Below, in pieces: positions 29,140-40,560 of a DNA stretch of 64,000 bases. A model generated the notes under the pieces. The model had not been told where the DNA came from and did no database searches. It was given only the letters and a program-made list of their open reading frames with translations. Made by a program: the position numbers and the translations under genes. The stretch is from assembly GCA_016271365.2 (NCBI GenBank), contig CM057451.1:493013501-493077500 (forward strand), read 5' to 3'. The first letter of the stretch is position 1, and each line of letters starts with the position of its first letter. The stretch is from Neoceratodus forsteri (Eukaryota > Chordata > Ceratodontiformes > Ceratodontidae).

Positions 29140-30333
29140 ATCAATGAAATTTAGTATCCCTCTATATTTCTGCCCCTTAAATAAGAATCAAGAGACTGTC
29201 TGAAGGATATCATTGTTTTACTAGCTACAACCTCGATCGGCAAGTCATTCCAGACTCTTTCCACCCTATTTGAAAACCAAAACATGCGAGACTGTGTGTT
29301 ACATCTATCCACCTTAAGCTGTAAGGGGTGGGCACGGGTGTTATATGACTGGACCCTGAGGTGCAAGTCCAATTGCCCCCAAAGCTGATTATCGGATAAT
29401 GCCCGATACATTAGGCACATATCCCCTCACAGCCTACGGTATTCAAGGGAATATAGGTCCAGATTCTTCAATCTATCCCCGTAAGCCATATCCTTAACTT
29501 CATTAATTCTTTTGGTTGCCCTTCACTGTACCCTCTCTAGGATTTTTATAGCTCCCTTGTAGCCTGGTGCCCAGAACTGCACACAGTACTCTGTCTGAGG
29601 CCTCACAAGCGATATATACAAAGGGAGCAATACCTCTCCTTTCCTACTTTTGATGTGCCTATGTATGCATCCCAGGATTCCATTTGTCTTCTTAACCACC
29701 TGATTACAGTGTGAGTGGAACTTAAGGTCACAGTTCTTCTGAAATATAACATATGAAGACATTGAAGAGGACTGATCCCAGTACTGAATGCTGGAGCACC
29801 CTACTGGTTAGTCTCCCATCATTAGAGTGAGTGCTGTTAAGATCAACCCTTTGTTTCCTATCTGTTAACCAGGTTCTAACCCAGTTCACCACTTTGTGTG
29901 CAACCCTTAGAATGCTCAATTTCTTTATCAGTCTCTTATAAGACACAGTGTCGATGGCCTTGCTAATGTCCAGATAGGCCACATCCACTGCCCTCCCTTG
30001 ATCTATTTCCCTGGTCACCCAGTTGAAGAAATCAATCAGATTTACCTGGCATGACCTCCCCTACCCCGTGAATCCATACTGCCTGTGGTCTTGCAGTCCA
30101 TTGGATTTAAGATGCTCTGCCACCTTTTCTTTTAAGAGGGTTTGAATTAGTTTTCCTACCATTGAGGTAAGACTGACCAGGTTATAGTTGCTAGCCTCCT
30201 CCCTGCTATTGCTCTTATGCAGAGGGACCACATCTGCTCACCTTCAGTCCTCTGGAACCATATCCATTTCCAGAGAGCTGTTGAATAAGGCCATCAGTGA
30301 GGCAACTAGCACCTCCTCCAGAATTCTGGGAAA
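29140..30333 (-). pseudogene. CR1/L3-like LINE, RT fragments
   Basis: Minus-strand LINE of another CR1-group family. Upstream part (30018-29728): [45 protein letters not shown] deletion removes motif C. The thumb (29762-29523) reads [19 protein letters not shown] and [15 protein letters not shown]. The C-terminal part (29420-29151) reads MCLMYRALSDNQLWGQ and MFWFSNRVERVWNDLPIEVV. It ends head-to-head with the next CR1 at 30333. Confidence 0.78.
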
Positions 30334-30354
30334 TAAGATACCAGACCTGGAGGC

Positions 30355-30990
30355 CACCATGGCTGAGGCAGGCCTGGATGTTGTGGAAATGGTCATACCT
30401 GGCTACACAGTGTTTAGAAGGGACAGGGTAGGAAGGAAAGGTGGGAGAGTGGTGTATTATGTTAAGGAAAACATCAAAGCGACAGGTACAAGGAGGATGG
30501 GGGGGTCAAGGTGTTGTGGGTCAACCGCAAGTCTGGAAAAGAAGCCACCATTCACATGGGCATGGTATACAGGCCTCCGACACAAGGATAGAACATAGGC
30601 AAAGAGATGTTGGAAGACACAGGCAAAATGGATAAGTAGGGAGAGGTAGTGCTACTGAGGGGATTTTAATCTACCAGATGTAGAGTGGAGCCTACCTGCT
30701 GCATCATCAGCTAGGAGCAGAGACATCCTGGACTCCATGCAGGGGGCAGTCTTCAAGCAGCTAGTCAGTGAACCCACTTGGGGCAGGGCAACACTGGACC
30801 TGGTACTTATGAATGAGGACAGTGTGGCAGATGTCAGAGTGGGGAGTCATCTGGGAACCAGTGACCATCAGACAGTATGGTTTAATATAAGAACAACAGC
30901 AGAATCCAGCTGCACAAGGGTGAGAGTCCTGGATTTCAGAAGGACTAACTTTACAAAGATGGGGGGGAATGCATCCAAGAAAACCTGGTG
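30355..30990 (+). pseudogene. CR1 endonuclease domain
   Basis: Lacks the N-terminus. Reads GYTVFRRDRVGRKGGRVVYY (30395-30460), then after a frameshift the FNLPDVEW region (30660), GATLDLVLMNEDSV-like residues (RATLDLVLMNEDSVADVRVG at 30790-30840) and SDHQTVWFNI (30860-30890). The catalytic SDH is kept. It nicks DNA in the family. Here it is fragmentary. Confidence 0.8.
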
Positions 30991-31609
30991 GGGGAAGATT
31001 TTGAGATGGGGTGGAGGGAAAATGTGTCAGAATAAAAGAGAGCATAATAAAGACTACAAACTTGTACTTCAGGCAAATAGGCAAAAGCAGAAGGAGGAGG
31101 AGGAGGAGGAGACCATTATGGTTCTCGAGGGAAGTAGCAGAAAAGATAAGGGCCCAAACAGTGTCATTTAGAAGATATAAGGAGACCCAGATAGAGGAGG
31201 ACAGAGAAGTGTATCTGGGGAAAGAAAGAGAGTCAGGCACGGCAGTAAGGAGCACAAAAGTGCAAGCTGAGGAAAGAATAGCCCAGACAGTATCAAAAGG
31301 GGGACACAACATTTTTCAGGTATGTCAAGGAGAAAAGAAAGATCACAGTAGGGAGGGATTGCATGGTTAATAAAGGAGGCATGGGCTATACTGAGAAGGA
31401 CCAAGAAAAGGCACATTTCTTAAAACAATTTTCTGCTCAGTATTCACAACTGAGGTGGAAGGGGCAGGACCACAGACAAGCACCAAGATATTGGGGGGAG
31501 GGACATGGACACCAGTCCTTTTTCTGAGGAGAGGGTCAGAAAAGCACTCGCTATTCTGAGGGTGGGCAAAGCCATGGAGCCAGATGGGCAGCATCCAAGA
31601 GAACTAAAG

Positions 31610-31808
31610 CAAAGGAAAGGGAAAGGGGAATTGTTCATCCCGGGAAAGGCACACTAAACTAAAGCTTGTCCCCAGGTGCAACCTGGAAGCACGAGGAGTT
31701 AAATGACTTGCTCAGGGTCACACAGTATGTTAATGAGGGCTGTGGGACTCAAATCCATGTTTCTAGGTTTGTAGCTCAGTGCCCTTAACTACTACACTAT
31801 ATTGCCTC
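31610..31808 (-). mobile_element. MIR-like tRNA/CORE SINE in CR1
   Basis: 199-bp insertion flanked by CTAAAG (31604-31609 and 31809-31814). The CR1 reading frame is continuous when it is removed. On the minus strand it has a tRNA-like head with A-box-like TAGTTAAGGGC and B-box-like GATTTGAGTCC, then the CORE-type block CTGTGTGACCCTGAGCAAGT. These are MIR hallmarks. Confidence 0.75.
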
Positions 31809-32475
31809 CTAAAGGAACTCAGGGAGGTGCTAGCTGCACCCCTGACAGACTTGTTTAACAGTTCTCTGGAGACTGGCATGGTCTTGGAGGACTGGAGAAG
31901 GGTGGACATAGTCCTACTTCACAAAAGTGGTAGCAGGGAGGAAGCAGGAAATTACAGGTCTATCAGATTGACATCTGTAGTAGGGAAATTGTTGGAAACA
32001 CTATTAAAGGAACGAATCGTGGAACACTTGGAATCTACTGGACTGCAAGACATGAGGCAGCATGGCTTTACGGAGGGGAGGTCATGCCAAACAAATCTGA
32101 TTGATTATTTGACTGGGTAACCAGGATGTTGGATAGGGAGGGGGTGGATGTGACTTATTTGGACTTCAGCAAGGCCTTCGGCAGCATTCCACATAGGAAA
32201 CTGGTAAACAAGTTGGGTAGCATGGGGTTGGACAATAAGGTGGTAACCTGGGTAAGAAACTGGTTAGGGGATAGGAGGCAGTGGATAGTGGTAAATGGAA
32301 ATAGCTCTGAGGAGGGAAGAGTGACCAGTGGGGTACAGCAGGGGTCAGTACTGGAGCCATTCCTTTTTAAAGTCTTCATTAGTGACATAGCAGAGGAACT
32401 GGAAGGGAAAGTCTGCCTCTTGGCAGATGGAACCAAGATCTACAATAGGGTGGACACTCTGGAGGGGGAGTGAAA
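31809..32475 (+). pseudogene. CR1 reverse transcriptase
   Basis: After the SINE the frame reads LKELREVLAAPLTDLFNSSL, LEDWRRVDIVLLHKSGS, QHGFTEGRSCQTNLIDYL, then with a small frameshift at 32120 TYLDFSKAFGSIPHRKLVNK (motif A intact, DTVPH changed to GSIPH), VQQGSVLEPFLFKVFISDI and LLADGTKIYNR. Motif C reads LADG, so the second catalytic Asp is lost. Thumb coding continues at 32646-33029 (MEAVQRKATKTVLGLHQMSY). Confidence 0.85.
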
Positions 32476-33549
32476 AGGATGGAAAGAGACTTGAAATGAC
32501 TGGAGAAGTGGTCAAAAGTTTGGCAGCTACGGTTTAACACAAAAAAGTGCAAAATAATGCACTTCGGTTACAGAAACCCAGGACTGAAGTACAAAATGTG
32601 AGAGATAGTAGCAACGACTAAGAGACCTGAGAGTAATCATAGCAGATGACCAGAAGGTGGTCAGACAATACAAGAAAGCAACTGGGAGAACTAGTGAGAT
32701 GCTGGGATGTGTGGGTAGAGGTATTACTATCAGGAAGAGGGAAATGGTGTTACCATTATAGATCTTTAGTAAGACAACACTTGGAATTATGTGCCCTGTT
32801 TTGGAGGCCACATCTCATGAAGGACATAGATAGGATGGAGGCTGTCCAAAGGAAGGCTACCAAGACGGTACTGGGTCTTCATCAAATGTCCTATGAGGAG
32901 TGGCTAAAGGAATTAAACATGTGCACCCTGGAGGAGATGAAGGAGAGGGGGGATTTGGTCGAGCCCTTTAAATACCTTACAGGGGTGAATATGGTACAAG
33001 TGGGAGGTATTTCTCAGAGAAAAGATTGATCCAGAACAAGGGGCCATTATATGAAGCTGGAGGAGGGGGTGAGGTAGGTTTAGGAGAGATGTGAGGAAAT
33101 ACTTTTTCACAGAAAGGGTGGTGGATGCCTGGAACAGTCTTCCTTGTGGTGGTGAAAACAGTGGTGGGATTAAAAAAAAGTCTGTGATAAGCACAGGGGA
33201 GTCATAAGGGATAGGTAAGTGGTGGCAGAGAAAGTGCCATAGACCTGGAGGGGTCTTCAGTGTAAGCAATGCAACAAAAAAGGGCAGACTGGATGGGCCA
33301 TGTGATCCATGTCTGCCATCAGCTTCTATGTTTCTATGTTTCTTTGGTGCTCTTGGGTGTATCCCACCCATTCCCATAGTCCATTTTCAGAGCTGCAAGT
33401 CCCTTCAGGAACCTTTCCTCTGAAAATGGATTTAATGTTCCACCCTCCCCCCTTTCTTCCTGCTGCTCCCCAGTGGTGCACCCTCCCCAATGTCGAGACT
33501 ATGCAGAAGTACCTGTAGCCCAGGCGCTGTGTGCCAATGAGCTATAACC

Positions 33550-33720
33550 CCTGCCTGTTGACTAACACACTGGTTAAGGGGCCTGTGTTCTGTTGCTGTG
33601 GTGGTTAGGGGTTCTATCCCTGAATAGAAAGTAGCATGGTGCCTCCACCCAGAGTGAGGTGACAGTGGGCAAGGTGTTTGACTAGTCCAACACCCTGGGA
33701 TGCTGTACCTACCCACCTCC
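33550..33720 (+). mobile_element. SINE with tRNA-like promoter boxes
   Basis: TGGTTAAGGGG at 33571-33581 fits the Pol III A box (TRGYNNARNGG) and GGTTCTATCCC at 33610-33620 fits the B box, 39 bp apart. Downstream GTGACAGTGGGCAAGGTGTT resembles the MIR GTGACCTTGGGCAAG block. Probably an old MIR-like SINE. Ends are uncertain and no TSD is defined. Confidence 0.55.
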
Positions 33721-34199
33721 CCTCCCAACCACCCCACACACTGGATACCATGTTGTGCCCCAATAATGTAAACCACATAAACTTAACAGCCAGTACCAAT
33801 AAATTGCCCACAACAACATGATTACAACAAACAAAACACGGCTTTATTTTTGTTTGGGGGGGGGCAGGATTGCTGTTGAGAAGGAAACACTTGCTTATTT
33901 TGGGTTAATAGGGCCTGTGAGCCAAAACACACATAGTGCCCACCCCCACTGGCACCAGTGTAAACCCTTTATGTCCTAACAGTCCTAGATGGGTTCCCAG
34001 ACGTAAAGCAAGCCTGCTAGATGCCACTGGTTGGCTGGCATTGGGACCCGTCGAGTAACTATTCCTAGGATGCTAACACCTTTTAAACCTTTTACTCCCA
34101 TTTTGGCAGGGCAAGTCCTGGGTTACTCATAGTCCTGAAACACTGGGATTCCGTTACTAGCATGATGAGTTATGGCAGTTCAGGGTTCAGCCAATCGAT
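33721..34199. other. Unassigned region
   Basis: No ORF or family recognised. Contains a G8 run near 33856. Confidence 0.45.
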
Positions 34200-34557
34200 T
34201 TCAGAAAGTTCAACAAGGCAATTTTATTTCAATGCACCCAATCCCTGAGGCTCTGGGTGCCTTATAGAAAAACAGGTAGGGAAAACAGATAAGAACATGT
34301 AATATACAAGCAGTATACATAAATATACACATATTAATAAATATGGCACAATAAAACAAATAACATTCAAGTTCTTATCAGATATTATCAGAGAGTATCA
34401 GGGAAAGCCAGTAATAACAAATGAGCCTTCAGACCCTTCTTAAATATCTCAACCACTGGGTCCTCCCTCACGACAGCTGGGAAAGAGTTCCACAGGGCTG
34501 GACTGGTGACTTCAAATGCCCGGTTGTCTGATGTCTTTTTTCTAGCCATGGGAACCA

Positions 34558-35517
34558 TTAGGAGGCCCTGGTCAAGGAACAGAGGGAGTGAGCAGAGGTG
34601 GCTGGTGTCAAGAGATTAGCCAGGTAGCCTGGGCCCAGTCCATATAGAGCCTTATAAATGACCAAGCCCACCTTGAAGATGATCATCCACCTGACAGGCA
34701 GCCAGTGCAGGGCCTGCAGGACCGGAGTCACATGACTGTACCTAGACAGGCCCATCAGCAACCTACCCACTGCATTCTGCACTAGCTGCAACCAGTGGAG
34801 GGTCTTTACAGAGACCCCAAAGTAAAGCGCATTACAGTAGTCAATCCTGGAACTTAACGAAGGCATGCATTAGTGATGGCAGGTCTTTGGGCAGAACTAA
34901 GGGATTAATCCTGGTGATATTCCTTAAGTGGTAAAAACCACTTTGGACCACAGATGACACCTGAGCTTTAAGCGTCAAACTGCTTGTCCAGGATAACGGC
35001 AAGATCCCGCACCCTAGAAGAGGCCATCAACGGAGTGGGTCCCATGAGCAATCCTGTAACTGCTCCAGAGGCACTCCCATCACACCCATGACCCACCTCT
35101 ATCACATGAACCTCCATCTTATTGGGGTTCAGTTGCAACCAATTGGAGGACATCCAGTCATTGATCTCAACCATACAGTTGTTAAGCACTTTCACAGCGT
35201 TCTGTGTTCCCGGGTCAAAAGGCATATACAGTTGGGTAAAATCTGCATAGCAGTGAAAACCCACACTATAACTCCTAATGAGCTCTCCCAGGGAGAGCAT
35301 GTACCCCATGAATAACAATGGTGATAAGATCGAGCCATGAGGCACTCCACATGGCAAGAGCTTCGGGGAAGAGAAGAAATTTCCCATCACCGCCCGTTGC
35401 TTCCTGCCTGAGAGATAGGACTCAGACTACTTGATGACAGTACTGGAGAGTGCACAATATTTTCATAGGCCATCAAGCAGCACTGTGTGATCCATGGTAT
35501 CAAATGCTGATGAGAGA
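34558..35517 (-). pseudogene. L2 reverse transcriptase, C-terminal half
   Basis: Two main frames: 35390-34968 with the palm (GVPHGSILSPLLF, FHCYADFTQLYMPFDPG, NNCMVEINDWMSSNWLQLN) and 34866-34558 with the thumb (VKTLHWLQLVQNAVGRLL, SRYSHVTPVLQALHWLPVR). Motif C reads YADF in place of YADD. The N-terminal half is separated by the 13.8-kb insertion. Confidence 0.84.
35507..35517 (+). repeat. 11-bp TSD of LINE insertion in L2, left
   Basis: CTGATGAGAGA, identical to 49312-49322. On the minus strand it is TCTCTCATCAG, inside the L2 codons for LDLSS/AFDT (RT motif A). Removing 35518-49322 restores the L2 frame. Confidence 0.9.
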
Positions 35518-36477
35518 GTCAAGTCAAGTCAAGTTTATTGATCGACCATTAGGTCATTACAATTAGAGACCAAACAATAAAATACATAAAACAACAGATT
35601 AAAAACAAATACAATCAATGCATAAGTGTATACATATTAGACTACGATCCTCTTAAAGTGAAACAGAGTTATTGCACCATGCACATAATAAATATATACT
35701 ATTGCACTATCTTATACATGAAGAAAAAGTTTGTATTTATGTTTTCTTATGTGCAAACCATTTCTAAAGAAAATTGCTAACCATTTTATTGTGACTGATA
35801 TTTAGTATACATAAGAATATTTGTAAGATTTATGATCTCTGAGCCAATCTGATCATAGGTATCTACCAGGAACACAACTTTAAGGAAGGGATTTCTTGGT
35901 TTGTTATACAAGCTACAGTACCAAAGTTTGTGTATTAAATTATTTGTGCCAAAAACGGGGCAAGTGCAATTCACTGAGAAGTTCTCCAACTTCTTGTATC
36001 TGGCCTCTAAGGCTCGACTCTGGAAAATTTCAAATTTAAATTTAGTAAAAGATGTTCTCAAGATTGGCTCAGTAAGGATCTCTAAATATTCCTGTATTTT
36101 AGGTTAACATATTTTTTTTGAAAATCAATCCGAGAACCTCGAATGTTTTAAATTTTTATTTGTCTTGTAGTATCCAGAATCTTTTAACTTTATTTTTGAT
36201 GTAGTTTTGGTAATGAACACTTGAAGTAATATTCTTTTGACTATAGGGTTTAAGTAAACCAAGTTATATCTCTTCAGAAAATTATATATATGCAGAAGCC
36301 AGGCAGATTTAAAATGGTCTCTTTCATACCATCTGATTTTTTCCAGCAGACACAACTTGGGGAATCTGTTATTGTTCATTCTTGTGAGTTTAAGCCAGAA
36401 CTTCAGTTTTTTTTACATCCATCACTGTGTCTATATTGTCTAAGCCCAATTCTGAACCTAGATAGATAACTGTAAAA

Positions 36478-36725
36478 GAACCGGTTCCACCAAGTTACAT
36501 CGACAACAATGTTGTTGACATCCCGTATAGAGACGGGAACAATGCCGACAGTCAGCATTGTTCCCATCAGGAAGAAAAGCCTCCCACACCCCACATCTCT
36601 AAATAACCAACTCTAAGTCGGAGTTGATTCAGGGTGGGGATAAAACACAGGGAGGCATAGTGTACAGCAGGACCATCACAGCAACCTGGTGATATTTGTT
36701 GCTGTGATGGTCTTCGCTCTAAAAT
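36478..36725. repeat. Hairpin-rich probable insertion
   Basis: Two perfect inverted repeats: GGGAACAATGC (36535-36545) with GCATTGTTCCC (36555-36565), and ACCATCACAGCAA (36672-36684) with TTGCTGTGATGGT (36699-36711). The segment is less AT-rich than the LINE around it and interrupts LINE coding. It could be a small non-autonomous element. Ends and TSD are not defined. Confidence 0.45.
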
Positions 36726-37548
36726 TGTTTTTTTGCTGACACAATACCAAAAGAATCAATTACTAGTAAAGTTTTCCTAAGGAGTTTATGGAGTGTAATC
36801 ATAAGCTTATCCCTATTCTTGATGTCCCAAAGTCTACCCTATAACTTATCTGTGTAGTATATTTAGCCTGCATTGCTTCCATAAGTGGTCTAATTGACAT
36901 CCCACCATATGAATAATTACATTTCCCCAAGACAATGGTGTTTTTTTTTAGCTTTAGAAATTGCATTTTCAATATGTTTGCATCATAGATTTCCTGTAGT
37001 AAAGGAAAGTCCTAGGTTAACACAAGTTTTTGTAATCATCTTTTCAGAACCTAAAGTTCAACTCCCCATGTCCTTTATTTTGTACCAAATACAGAAATGT
37101 TGGTTTTAGATAAGTTTACTGTAAGTTTTAATTCTTTTGTTTTGCTTTCTAATATGTCTAGTTTCTTTTGTAAGCCACACCTCATTAGTGAAAATATAAT
37201 CACATTATCCACAAAGGCCAAAATATGGCATTGTTTATCCATAATTTTAGGAGAATCTGAATCTACATTGGCTACAGCTCTTAACTCATTCCCTTCCGGT
37301 GGCCATTTTGGGTCAGGCTCAGCAATGGATGGTTCCGATGCCATATGGCAAATATGGGAATGAAGGAGTTTTTAAATTAATAGTACATCAATATAAACTG
37401 AAAAAATAGTTGGAGCCAGAGTACAGCCCTGCCTAACTCCTTTTGTTATGTTCGTTGGTTGGTTTAGTTGGCCATTTGTCCCATAGCGAACCTTAGCCCA
37501 TGTTTGATCATACAAAGTAGTCTGCTGATAATATTGATAAGCACCTTG

Positions 37549-37884
37549 TAGTGCTGTGCAGAATTTTCAAATTCCTGCAGAACGAAATTCTGTGACATTT
37601 TCAAAATTCTGCTGAAATTCGGCCAAATTTAACCAGAAATGGAATGGTGAACTTCTGTGGCAGAAAATAGTTGCAGAATGATGTTCCACAGGAAAAATTG
37701 CTGTTCTCAACATTTTCCGAAGAAATTGGTATGGAATAATTTTCTATGGAAAAAATGCTGTTTCATGGAATATTATTCTATGGATCACAGTAGGCAGAAT
37801 TCTGTTCCAACCAAAATTCCTCCAGCAGAATGGTCATTCTGCACTAATTCCTCCAGCAGAATTCTGCATTCCGCCCAGCACTAG
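37549..37884. mobile_element. hAT-like MITE in LINE RT
   Basis: 336 bp starting TAGTGCTGTGCAGAATTTTC and ending CTGCATTCCGCCCAGCACTA, so termini TAGTGCTG/CAGCACTA are inverted. Flanks GCACCTTG (37541-37548) and GCTGCTTG (37885-37892) form an imperfect 8-bp TSD. The interior is full of GAATTCTGC-like words. It separates RT motif A from motif B of the host LINE. Confidence 0.8.
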
Positions 37885-39059
37885 CTGCTTGTCAATACCC
37901 CTTTGATCCATAATTTCCCACAACTGGGTACAATCCATTGTATCAAATGCTGACTTAAAATCAACTTATAAAACAAATAATTTCTGTTTCCTTAAATAAA
38001 CATATTTTTCAACAAAATGGACATAAACAAAACAATTATCTATAGTTTTGTATCCCGTTCTAAATTTGGCTAGGAATTCACTGAGACCTCCTAAGGTGTC
38101 TAAGTCAATCAGGAGTTTATGCAAAATAATTTTTGAAAACATCTTTAAACTCACATCCAGTAGGCTTATTGGCCTATACATCGCTGGATCTTTAACACTT
38201 TACTTTTTGTGAATGGGGACAATGAAAGCCCCTTTCCATGTAGGAGGGATGTAACTATCATTGACAATTTTATTAAAGAACATTGTAAAAAATCTGTCCA
38301 AAGATTGGGGGTAGCTAGATAAACTTCAGCAGGGATTAAATCTGGACCTGGGGCTTTATTTCTCTTTTGCTGTTGAATTACAAAATAAACTTCTTTTCCA
38401 GTAATCTTAAGAGCATTATTGTCTGACATAGAATAGATAGCTAAATGATAGCTTTGTGGGCCTGCAAAAATAGTTGAAAAGTACTCAACTCATTCATTTT
38501 TAATTAATTAAGAGTCTTTTTTTTTAATTTGAGCTCACTAGTACCTCTGACTACCAACATCCAGAATGTGCTTGCATCCCTATTTTGAATGGCCACCAAC
38601 ATTTCTTGCAAATTCTTATGTTGATAAGCTAATTTTTTACCTTGTAAATATTGTTTATATCTTTTCCTATGTAGGTTCAAAGTATTACATTTCTTCTTAT
38701 CTACAGAGAGCCTAGTTTTCTTAATTATTGCATTGAGTAACTTTTCATTCTTTGCACTCTTTATCAAACCAAGTGACCATAAAACTATTTTTAAATGTAA
38801 CTTGCTTATAGAGTCATTTCTGCATGATATTAAATAAATGGTCTACTTGTTCCCAAACATCTTTTGCACAATAAAATTGAAAAATTGACTTACATAAACT
38901 AGTCAGATTATTATTCAATTGTAATATCATTTGTGTTTCAAGCTCGTTATTCCATTTGAATCTTCTATTATATCTAACTTCTTGCATGGATTCTTCTATA
39001 TGACAATCTTTTGATACATTAATATTATTAAATAAGGTTCCCCATAGCATAACAGGCAA

Positions 39060-39217
39060 ATGATCACTTTTGGCTCGTGAAGGTATCTTAAGAAAATTTC
39101 AGACATCAGGAGAGCCAGTCCAAAAGACTAGCTCAAGTAAAGATGACCAAGTGGATTTGAAATAAGTAGTATTTCTTATTAAATCACCCTTAATATGCTA
39201 ATTTAACAGAAAAAGAT
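39060..39217 (-). pseudogene. LINE endonuclease, C-terminal piece
   Basis: The complement reads a degenerate SDHLPVMLWGTLFNNINV at about 39070-39020, the conserved endonuclease SDH block, preceded by sequence down from 39217. It belongs to the same ORF2 as 40215-40560 and 46000-46240. Confidence 0.7.
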
Positions 39218-39220
39218 TAG

Positions 39221-40214
39221 GGCCTAGATATTCAAAGGGGCTGCGCCTGGCGTAACTGAGTTGCGCCAGTGCAACCCCAAAAATGAGCCCTAGGACAATA
39301 TTAAAAGGAGGGAATAGTGCAGCGCAAGACCCAAAGTGCCATGGCACAAAGATAATGCATACGGTGCATCGCCAGGAGGTGTGCCCATTCATATGCAGCA
39401 CATCCTGATATTCTGCCTGGGAAGTGCAGTGCATATGCCTGCACAACCCTGGGATGCACGGCATATCGATGTGCAAAGTTGAGCCTGAAAAAAGTGGCTC
39501 AAATGGTAGCCACCCACAGGTGAGCTGCTGTACTGCAAGGCACAACACAGCAGCCACCAGCCATGGGTGGCCACCTGACCAAACAGTACACTATGCAGAA
39601 GCACCCATATTGTCCCTAGGGGTCTAGTGAACCACCTGCCCATAGCCATGATCACTGTAAATAATATAAGGACACTTCTCTGGTAGTCTAGTGGTACCCA
39701 CTCCCTTCCTGTAGCACCGATCATTGAAAATAAAACAATGATATATCCCTGGTAACCTAGTGGTACCCCCTACCCTCCCCATAGCTCAATCACCATAAAA
39801 TAACTGTTGAAATATTCCCTGGTAGTCTACTGTTCCCCCCACCCCTCTCGTAACCCTGATTGCTGATCATACGTGAAAGTCACCTCTCTGGTGGTCCAGT
39901 GGCACCCCCCCACCAACACAGGTCCCCCAGCCCACAGAGCTCTCCTCCATCATCGTCAGGCATCAGCATACCCACCCGCATACCTCTGCCGCTGCCCGCC
40001 GAATGACAGCATACAATATGGGCTGCAGTCTCATTGGACCACAGTGTGGACCAATGGGCTTGCAGTGCATACTGTAACAGTCATTCACAAATATGTGAAT
40101 GAAGTCATTCATGCTCATCTCTTTTGAATATATCCCTGTGTTGCTCCACCACAACTCAGTTGCACTGTGTCACCATATGCGCCATTGCCGGGCGCAATTC
40201 TGAATATTGGGGCC
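39221..40214. mobile_element. Harbinger MITE (1 kb)
   Basis: Left end GGCCTAGATATTCAAAGGGG; right end, reverse complement, GGCCCCAATATTCAGAATTG. Both match the TIR of the autonomous Harbinger at 15071 (GGCCTGGATATTCAAA). Flanking TAG/TAC may be a decayed 3-bp TSD. Termini carry TTGCGCC words. No coding domain. It splits the LINE endonuclease. Confidence 0.78.
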
Positions 40215-40560
40215 TACTGTATATGTTTTTAAAATCTCTATAAGTTTCAAACCTGATTTATTTAACTTAAAATAAACTGAGGATCTATGAATAGCAGGCC
40301 CTAAATTAAGATAATCAAAATAAGAATTAACCAGCAGGCCATCATCATTCCCTATCCTTGTACTGAGATCACCCAATAAGAGGATTTCAGTGCCAGGAAA
40401 ATTAAAGGCCAAGTCAGAGAGTATCTTAGCTAGTTAATTTCAAATCACCTCTGAATAATAATTAGAAGGATATGGGGGCACATAAACATTCATTACTATA
40501 AGACAGCCCTTAGCATGTACCAATAACAGCACAATAAAAAAATTTCAATTGATTGAACCT
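40215..40560 (-). pseudogene. LINE endonuclease, middle piece
   Basis: The complement reads GTEILLLGDLSTRIGNDDGL (40405-40345; family GDFNARIGN) and then KLNKSGLKLIEILKTYTV up to the MITE. The right end joins, across the Harbinger-like element, to the endonuclease N-terminus at 46000. Confidence 0.78.

Larger units (their letters stand above)
30334..33345 (+). mobile_element. CR1 LINE, plus strand, 5' truncated
   Basis: Endonuclease, linker, RT and 3' UTR of a plus-strand CR1. The 3' end carries the typical octamer repeat TTCTATGTTTCTATGTTTCT near 33325-33345. Divided by a MIR-like SINE at 31610-31808. Several frameshifts. Confidence 0.87.
34200..35517 (-). mobile_element. L2 LINE, 3' half
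   Basis: Minus-strand L2. The RT from motif A onward is recognisable: SSAFDTMDHTVLL at about 35515-35480, GVPHGSILSPLLF (35355-35320), motif C as YADF (35265), then the thumb SRIDYCNALYFGV and LHWLPVRWMIIFKVGLVIYKA (34850-34660). The 3' UTR runs to about 34200. It stops at 35517 in the TSD of a large LINE insertion. Its next upstream bases are at 49323. Confidence 0.87.
35786..38790 (-). pseudogene. LINE ORF2 reverse transcriptase and C-terminus
   Basis: On the complement, in order: KRYKQYLQGKKLAYQHKNLQ (linker, 38700-38600), KRNKAPGPDLIPAEVY (38370-38320), MYRPISLLDVSLKMFSKI (38181-38130), TGYKTIDNCFVYVHFVEKY (38060-38000), motif A VDFKSAFDTMDCTQLW (about 37965-37915), then the hAT MITE, then GVRQGCTLAPTIFSVYIDV (37445-37385), motif C as FVDN in ILAFVDNVIIFS (about 37220), and LTVNLSKTNISVFGTK (37120-37075). 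The C-terminal CPVFGTNNLIHKLWYC (35960-35900) resembles a CCHC-like finger. Many frameshifts; motif C has lost its second Asp. Confidence 0.8.

Noticed and set aside
33571..33620. A functional tRNA gene
   Set aside because: A and B boxes are present but no cloverleaf could be formed by eye and MIR-like sequence follows, so it is a SINE head.
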